From assembly GCF_003426775.1 (NCBI RefSeq), contig NZ_QJUG01000022.1, forward strand, positions 1-54,504: a stretch of DNA of 54,504 nucleotides, read 5' to 3'. This document shows, one piece after another, positions 50,988-54,504 of this stretch. Below the pieces are notes generated by a model that saw only the letters and a list, made by a program, of their open reading frames with translations, was not told the DNA's origin and made no database searches. Origin of the DNA: Allorhizocola rhizosphaerae (GTDB lineage: Bacteria > Actinomycetota > Actinomycetes > Mycobacteriales > Micromonosporaceae). Each line of letters starts with the position of its first letter. The stretch's first letter is position 1. The translations under genes were made by a program, and so were the position numbers.

Positions 50988-52295
50988 ATGGATCAACTGA
51001 CGGGCCGGTTGCACGTCGTGCTGACCGCTGCCGTAACTGCACTGGTCACGATCGCGCTTGTCGCGTTTCACGTCTCGGTCGCCCGCTCGGTGTGGTCCGA
51101 GATCGCCCTAGCTGCCTGGTGCGCGGTTCTCCTCGCGCACGCGTGGCGCCTGGCAGGTGGACGCCGCGATCGGCTGGTCGCAGCGGGCGCAATAGCGCCA
51201 GTCCTACTGGCCTTCGGACTGCTGCGGTTGGACGCCTCCGGCATCGACCGCGCCTTGACCGAAGCCCGCCACAGTGGCGATTGCGCCCAGGCGCTCAACG
51301 CGCTCGACCGGATCTGGCTGGGGCACCGCGTGGCCCACGTGACGGCAACCGCCCGTGGCGACCAGACCGTCCGCGCCTGCCAACGATTGCAGGCCGCCAA
51401 AGACCACCTCGCCATCGCGCTCACCGGTGAAACCAACGCACTGCAGCTCGGCTTCCACGCTCTCGCCACGGTCCTCGCCGACCTGCCCGGCCACGAGAAA
51501 ATGGTCGAGGTGACGCTGGACGGATTCTTGGGCGCGTTGCCCACCGGCAACCCGTGCCGCACCGTCGAGGTCACGGCCTGGCTGCGCGAAAGACAAGCGA
51601 GCAACAACGTCCTGGATCGCTCCACCGATGTCGTCACGCGTACCGCGCCGCCGGCCCTCGTCGGGTGCGGCGATGAACTCATGGCGGCCAAGGCGTGGGA
51701 AGAGGCACGGGCACGTTATCGGCAAGTACTCGACCAATACCCGGGCCACGAACTGGCCCCCAAGGCCCGTGACGGAGTCAAGCAGGCGACGCTCGCTTTC
51801 GAGCTTGCCAACGTGCGAAGTCTGCTCCGCGGGAGGCCCCCGGCGTACTGTTCCACACCAGCGCAGTACAGCGGCGCCGCCCCCCACGGTACGGCCACCG
51901 GAACCAACCGCTCACTGTTCTACGGTAACGACGAATACACCGACAGGCTTCCCGCCGAGTGGCGCACCGACGATCCCGCCGAGGCGGTGCTGGTGATCTG
52001 CGCCGGCGACGAGGAGTTCGGGACGCCCGTGCGCACCTGCCCCTACGAAAACAAGATGTTCCCGCGATTTCCGACGAACGTGACGTTCCGCAAAATCATG
52101 ATTCCATTGAAGGTGTACGAGCTGCGAACCGCAAAGCTCGTGGCCGAAACGAGCGTGGAGATCGGCGGCGCCAGCTGCCCGCAACGACTGTCGTACACGT
52201 ACTACGTGACCGACCTGGGCCCACCGTCGGAGGTGTACGTCGAGGCGTCCGACGCAGACGTGCACGCCGCCTTCCGATCGCTGATCATCCCATGA
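50988..52295 (+). CDS. Membrane protein with helical-repeat region
   Basis: 435 residues from the ATG at 50988, ten bases after GAGGAGGG. Three TM helices (LHVVLTAAVTALVTIALVAF, AWCAVLLAHAWRLAGG, AAGAIAPVLLAFGLL) are followed by an extracytoplasmic region with TPR-like helices (AKAWEEARARYRQVLDQYPGHELAPKAR matches a TPR/BamD pattern) and a C-terminal Cys-containing beta domain (ICAGDEEFGTPVRTCPYENKMF, SCPQRLSYTYYVTDLG). The family is not recognised; the role may be in protein assembly or signalling at the membrane. Confidence 0.75.
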   Translation: MDQLTGRLHVVLTAAVTALVTIALVAFHVSVARSVWSEIALAAWCAVLLAHAWRLAGGRRDRLVAAGAIAPVLLAFGLLRLDASGIDRALTEARHSGDCAQALNALDRIWLGHRVAHVTATARGDQTVRACQRLQAAKDHLAIALTGETNALQLGFHALATVLADLPGHEKMVEVTLDGFLGALPTGNPCRTVEVTAWLRERQASNNVLDRSTDVVTRTAPPALVGCGDELMAAKAWEEARARYRQVLDQYPGHELAPKARDGVKQATLAFELANVRSLLRGRPPAYCSTPAQYSGAAPHGTATGTNRSLFYGNDEYTDRLPAEWRTDDPAEAVLVICAGDEEFGTPVRTCPYENKMFPRFPTNVTFRKIMIPLKVYELRTAKLVAETSVEIGGASCPQRLSYTYYVTDLGPPSEVYVEASDADVHAAFRSLIIP

Positions 52296-52302
52296 TCACC
52301 GG

Positions 52303-53028
52303 TCAAGCGCGCCTGCGCGTGAGCAGGTCGGCGACGCGCACCAGTCCATCCAGGTAGGCCAGTGCCGTGTCCGTGCGCAGCCGCGCGTTGTCCTGCACCG
52401 ACAGCAGATCCCGCCCATCGACGCTCCACAGTGGAACGATGGCATCGACGTGGGCACGTACGAGCTCGTGTGTCATGAGCGCCATGCCCGCCGGGTCGTC
52501 CGTCTCCACTCGAAACCTGCGGTCGAATTCGGCGTCGCCCACATCGGCCGATTTTGACATGCCCAGTGCGCGGGCCATGCGCGAGCCGAGCCCGCGGTCG
52601 GTGACCGTGACCGACGCGAGCTGCTCCGGCAGGTGAACAATGTGGACAGTGGCGTCGTGGTTGACGATCCGTGTCTCCCAACGCGTTTCGGTACGGGTCT
52701 GCCCGTTGACATACGTCGTGCGCGTGACCGGATGATTCTCCCGGGTCTGCCACCAATAGTGTGCGATGCTCACCGGATACCCATGGTGGCTTCCCTCCAC
52801 CAGCAGGCGTACGCCATTGCGGATGCCCTGCGGCATCCGCCCTGTCCAGGTGCCCCCGCCACCTTCCCGAAACCGCCAGCCCAGGCCGGCCGCCCATGCG
52901 CTCACCTGTTCGGCGTACCGCCGATCGCGTGCTCTACTGACGGCCGCGCTGATGAGCCCGATCGCGACCAGCACCAGCAACCCGACCACCACGAGCCCGA
53001 CGAAACCGGAGGAGTCACTTTGCGCCAT
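52303..53028 (-). CDS. Membrane-anchored protein, DUF3137-like
   Basis: 241 residues from the ATG at 53026-53028. One N-terminal TM helix (FVGLVVVGLLVLVAIGLISAAV) and a cytoplasmic domain whose middle (GHHYWWQTRE-type region, VVHLPEQLASVTVTDRGLGSRMARALG) recalls DUF3137 proteins; DAEFDRRFRVETDDP and LSVQDNARLRTDTALAYLDGLVRVADLL follow in the family order. Function unknown. It converges on the membrane protein gene with seven bases between the stops. Confidence 0.75.
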   Translation of the reverse strand: MAQSDSSGFVGLVVVGLLVLVAIGLISAAVSRARDRRYAEQVSAWAAGLGWRFREGGGGTWTGRMPQGIRNGVRLLVEGSHHGYPVSIAHYWWQTRENHPVTRTTYVNGQTRTETRWETRIVNHDATVHIVHLPEQLASVTVTDRGLGSRMARALGMSKSADVGDAEFDRRFRVETDDPAGMALMTHELVRAHVDAIVPLWSVDGRDLLSVQDNARLRTDTALAYLDGLVRVADLLTRRRA

Positions 53029-53185
53029 GCCGGTAGTACAGGGCCGCGGCCGGGTGCGGCGCCATGGGGCCGAACAATTCAGTACAAGATTTTTCTGGTA
53101 CCGCCCGGAGGTTTGCCAATCTCGCTGCTCTGTAGTGTGCCGGCGCCGACTGGGGCGCCCCCGCAGACGAAAGGTGAAGGCAAGC

Positions 53186-53467
53186 ATGACCACGCCGATG
53201 ATCGCGATGGACGAGCTGCGAGCGCGGCTTCGTGACCTGCACACGCACGCCGCGCGACCGTCCTATCGCGAGCTTGCCCGGATGGGCGGCCACCGCTACG
53301 CCGCAAGCACCATCGCCGACACGCTCAACGGCCGGCGCAAGCGGATCGCCTGGCCGTTCGTGCACTTTTTCATCACGATGTGCCTGGAGCACGCCCGCCG
53401 GCACGGCATCAGCGTCCCGCGGCAGGACCAGCAAACCTGGTGGCGACTGTGGCAAGAGCAAGCGTAG
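53186..53467 (+). CDS. Stand-alone HTH-domain protein
   Basis: 93 residues; AAAGGTGAAGG lies seven bases before the ATG. The sequence RARLRDLHTHAARPSYRELARMGGHRYAASTIADTLNGRRKRIAWPFVHFFITMCLEH is the actinobacterial HTH module usually found at the N-terminus of large WD40, TPR or STAND proteins. Here the frame ends after WRLWQEQA, so it is either a solo version or a truncated head of a larger regulator. A 62-bp repeat element begins ten bases after its stop. Confidence 0.8.
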   Translation: MTTPMIAMDELRARLRDLHTHAARPSYRELARMGGHRYAASTIADTLNGRRKRIAWPFVHFFITMCLEHARRHGISVPRQDQQTWWRLWQEQA

Positions 53468-53477
53468 GCATTGGACA

Positions 53478-53545
53478 TCGACCATGAAGTTTCGCCACGA
53501 CATTCCGTCGAGCATGGACGTGAGTTCATGATCGACCGGAAGGGG
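53478..53545. repeat. Palindrome-ended repeat element, copy 1
   Basis: It opens with TCGACCATGAA and the inverted form TTCATGATCGA lies at 53525-53535 (10 of 11 paired). It continues CCGGAAGGGG. A second copy of about 70 bp occurs at 54369-54438 in the same orientation. Confidence 0.85.
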
Positions 53546-53625
53546 CGACCCCGGAAGGGGCCGGCCGGAAGGGGCAGGCCGGAAGGAATCGGCGGGGAGG
53601 GGCGGCCGAAAGGTAGGGCTGGTCC
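53532..53625. repeat. G-rich 14-16 bp array, copy 1
   Basis: Five or more units of GGAAGGGG spaced by 14-16 bp (GGAAGGGGCGACCCC, GGAAGGGGCCGGCC, GGAAGGGGCAGGCC and degenerate ones) follow directly on the element. The G runs could form quadruplexes. A weak frame (MIDRKGRPRKGPAGRGRPEG) crosses it; it is probably not a gene. Confidence 0.7.
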
Positions 53626-53678
53626 CGGTCGCCTTTGCAAAGCCGCCCTAACCGAGCGGAAGTAGGTTTACTTCCGAG

Positions 53679-54254
53679 TTAGTTGCGGAGGAGGTAGTTG
53701 GCGCTGCCGGTGCGGTCGTGGTTGCCGCCCGCTGGGCAGCGGGTGGCGGCGAGGCCGTTACCCGCGAAGAACAGGCAGCCGCACTTGTGACACCACCGCC
53801 AATTGTCCTGCCCGCCCGGACCGTTGTTGTCGGTGTCGGTCTCCAGCCGGAACGAGTCGCGCTGGAGATCCGGCACCGGCTCGCCCGGCGAGTGGCCGAT
53901 CGTCGGCCAGACGGGGCACCGGCCGAAGCCGTTCTCTCCCACCCCCAGGTACCACACGGCTTTGCAGAACTGGCACCAGTGCCAGCCCGGCTGTCCGCGC
54001 CCGCTCTCGGTGGCCCGCCGGATCGTGTAGATGCCGCTGCCGTTCGTGTAGTGGCTGTGGTCCCAGAGGTGGAAGACGGGGCAGTGCCCATTGTTCCCGC
54101 CGTTGATGAACCACATGCCCTGGCACCTGTTGCACCACCGGAAGGAGTTCACCGCCGCGTGTGCGTCGGTGGCGACGGTGGCCGCAAATGCGCCTGCGGT
54201 CAGGAGAACGGCCGTGCGCAGAACCTGGCGTCTGGTCTTTGGTCGGTGCGACAT
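53679..54254 (-). CDS. Tat-secreted protein with three CxxC...CP repeats
   Basis: 191 residues from the ATG at 54252-54254. The leader KTRRQVLRTAVLLTAGAFAATVATDAHA is a twin-arginine signal. The mature protein is three repeats of about 45 residues, each FRWC-x2-C-x3-WF, then a G/N-rich turn, a CP with a following His, and SG..Y.LR (FRWCNRCQGMWFINGGNNGHCPVFHLWDH; WHWCQFCKAVWYLGVGENGFGRCPVW; WRWCHKCGCLFFAGNGLAATRCPAGGNHD). The CxxC-CP-H pattern suggests a metal or a disulphide site in each. Similar actinobacterial secreted proteins exist but have no known function. It is flanked on both sides by the composite repeat element. Confidence 0.85.
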   Translation of the reverse strand: MSHRPKTRRQVLRTAVLLTAGAFAATVATDAHAAVNSFRWCNRCQGMWFINGGNNGHCPVFHLWDHSHYTNGSGIYTIRRATESGRGQPGWHWCQFCKAVWYLGVGENGFGRCPVWPTIGHSPGEPVPDLQRDSFRLETDTDNNGPGGQDNWRWCHKCGCLFFAGNGLAATRCPAGGNHDRTGSANYLLRN

Positions 54255-54368
54255 GGCAACCCCTTCGTCTCGTGGTCGTGTGCCTCCATGAAAGGGGACC
54301 GGCCGACCCGGGGCGAGATGGCGGAACATATCGGAACGCATGCGAGCCGCCTGCCTTTGGCGCGTGCA

Positions 54369-54438
54369 GGTTGACCATGAAGTTATCGCCACCACACGCC
54401 GTCGACCCATGGACGTAAGTTCATGATCGACCGGAAGG
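54369..54438. repeat. Palindrome-ended repeat element, copy 2
   Basis: TTGACCATGAA at 54369-54379 and TTCATGATCGA at 54418-54428, with CACG/CATGGACGT segments and CCGGAAGGGG shared with copy 1. It lies 115 bp upstream of the CxxC-repeat gene's start codon. Confidence 0.85.
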
Positions 54439-54504
54439 GGTGATGCGGAAGGGGTGACGCGGGAGGGGCAGCGCGGGAGGGGGATGGATGGGGGAAGGGA
54501 AGGG
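54429..54504. repeat. G-rich 14-bp array, copy 2 (reaches the window edge)
   Basis: GGAAGGGGTGATGC, GGAAGGGGTGACGC, GGGAGGGGCAGCGC and further G/A-rich units continue to the end of the window. The spacing is that of copy 1 (14-16 bp). Confidence 0.7.

Noticed and set aside
53471-53665. 64-codon frame through the G-rich array
   Set aside because: It is generated by the GGAAGGGG repeats (Arg/Gly/Pro/Lys only), and the second copy of the element has a stop in the same frame.

Overview
This is chromosomal DNA from a high-GC actinomycete. The evidence is the strongly GC-biased third codon positions, frequent GTG and TTG starts, many Sec- and Tat-secreted proteins, an AfsR/SARP-type regulator, F420-dependent chemistry, an LCP wall protein, tuberculostearate-type lipid genes and a CebR/CelR-type cellulose operator. 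I cannot name the genus. I see no rRNA, tRNA, CRISPR array, complete insertion sequence, integrase or prophage.

Left part (1-7450): three overlapping minus-strand genes for small membrane-anchored proteins (the last runs off the window with a Pro/Ala-rich repeat) lie downstream of a 956-residue AfsR-like regulator. A uridine-kinase-like gene without a P-loop follows. A minus-strand cluster at 5412-7449 then encodes a HicA-like protein, a coiled-coil product that is frame-shifted or overlapping, an HTH protein and a SecB-like chaperone. That is the gene order of a toxin-antitoxin-chaperone (TAC) locus, and an internal promoter overlapped by a palindrome precedes the HTH gene. I consider this the most interesting system in the window.

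7682-18129: a methyltransferase and a tmsA/tmsB pair (10-methyl branched fatty acids), then purC and map, a frameshifted inositol monophosphatase-family pseudogene, a GNAT enzyme, a second methyltransferase, an acyltransferase-3 membrane protein, an aldehyde dehydrogenase and a DUF6766-type membrane protein.

18130-32000: a secreted GH12-FN3-CBM2 cellulase with a clear promoter and CebR-like operator; a propeller lipoprotein; an SGNH hydrolase; an ATP-dependent DNA ligase; a WYL regulator; an hsp20/merR stress pair whose long leader carries a mini-ORF and four 19-bp repeats; AAC(2')-I; a remnant of an acyl-CoA synthetase gene; YibE/F; secreted proteins; and an ABC exporter divergent from padR-HAAS genes across a palindrome.

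32050-45830: radical SAM/SPASM enzyme plus CYP152 peroxygenase with a possible 24-residue upstream peptide; DUF2795; GH43 and amidase enzymes sharing a C-terminal domain; an ArsR-like regulator; an LCP protein; an F420-type oxidoreductase with a trehalose-synthase-like GH13; and a four-gene ABC operon with its own winged-helix regulator and an apparently leaderless promoter.

45986-54504: a 1408-residue multidomain secreted subtilase followed by imperfect 26-27 bp repeats, several actinobacterial proteins of unknown function, and a Tat-secreted protein with three CxxC/CP repeats flanked on both sides by a composite repeat element.
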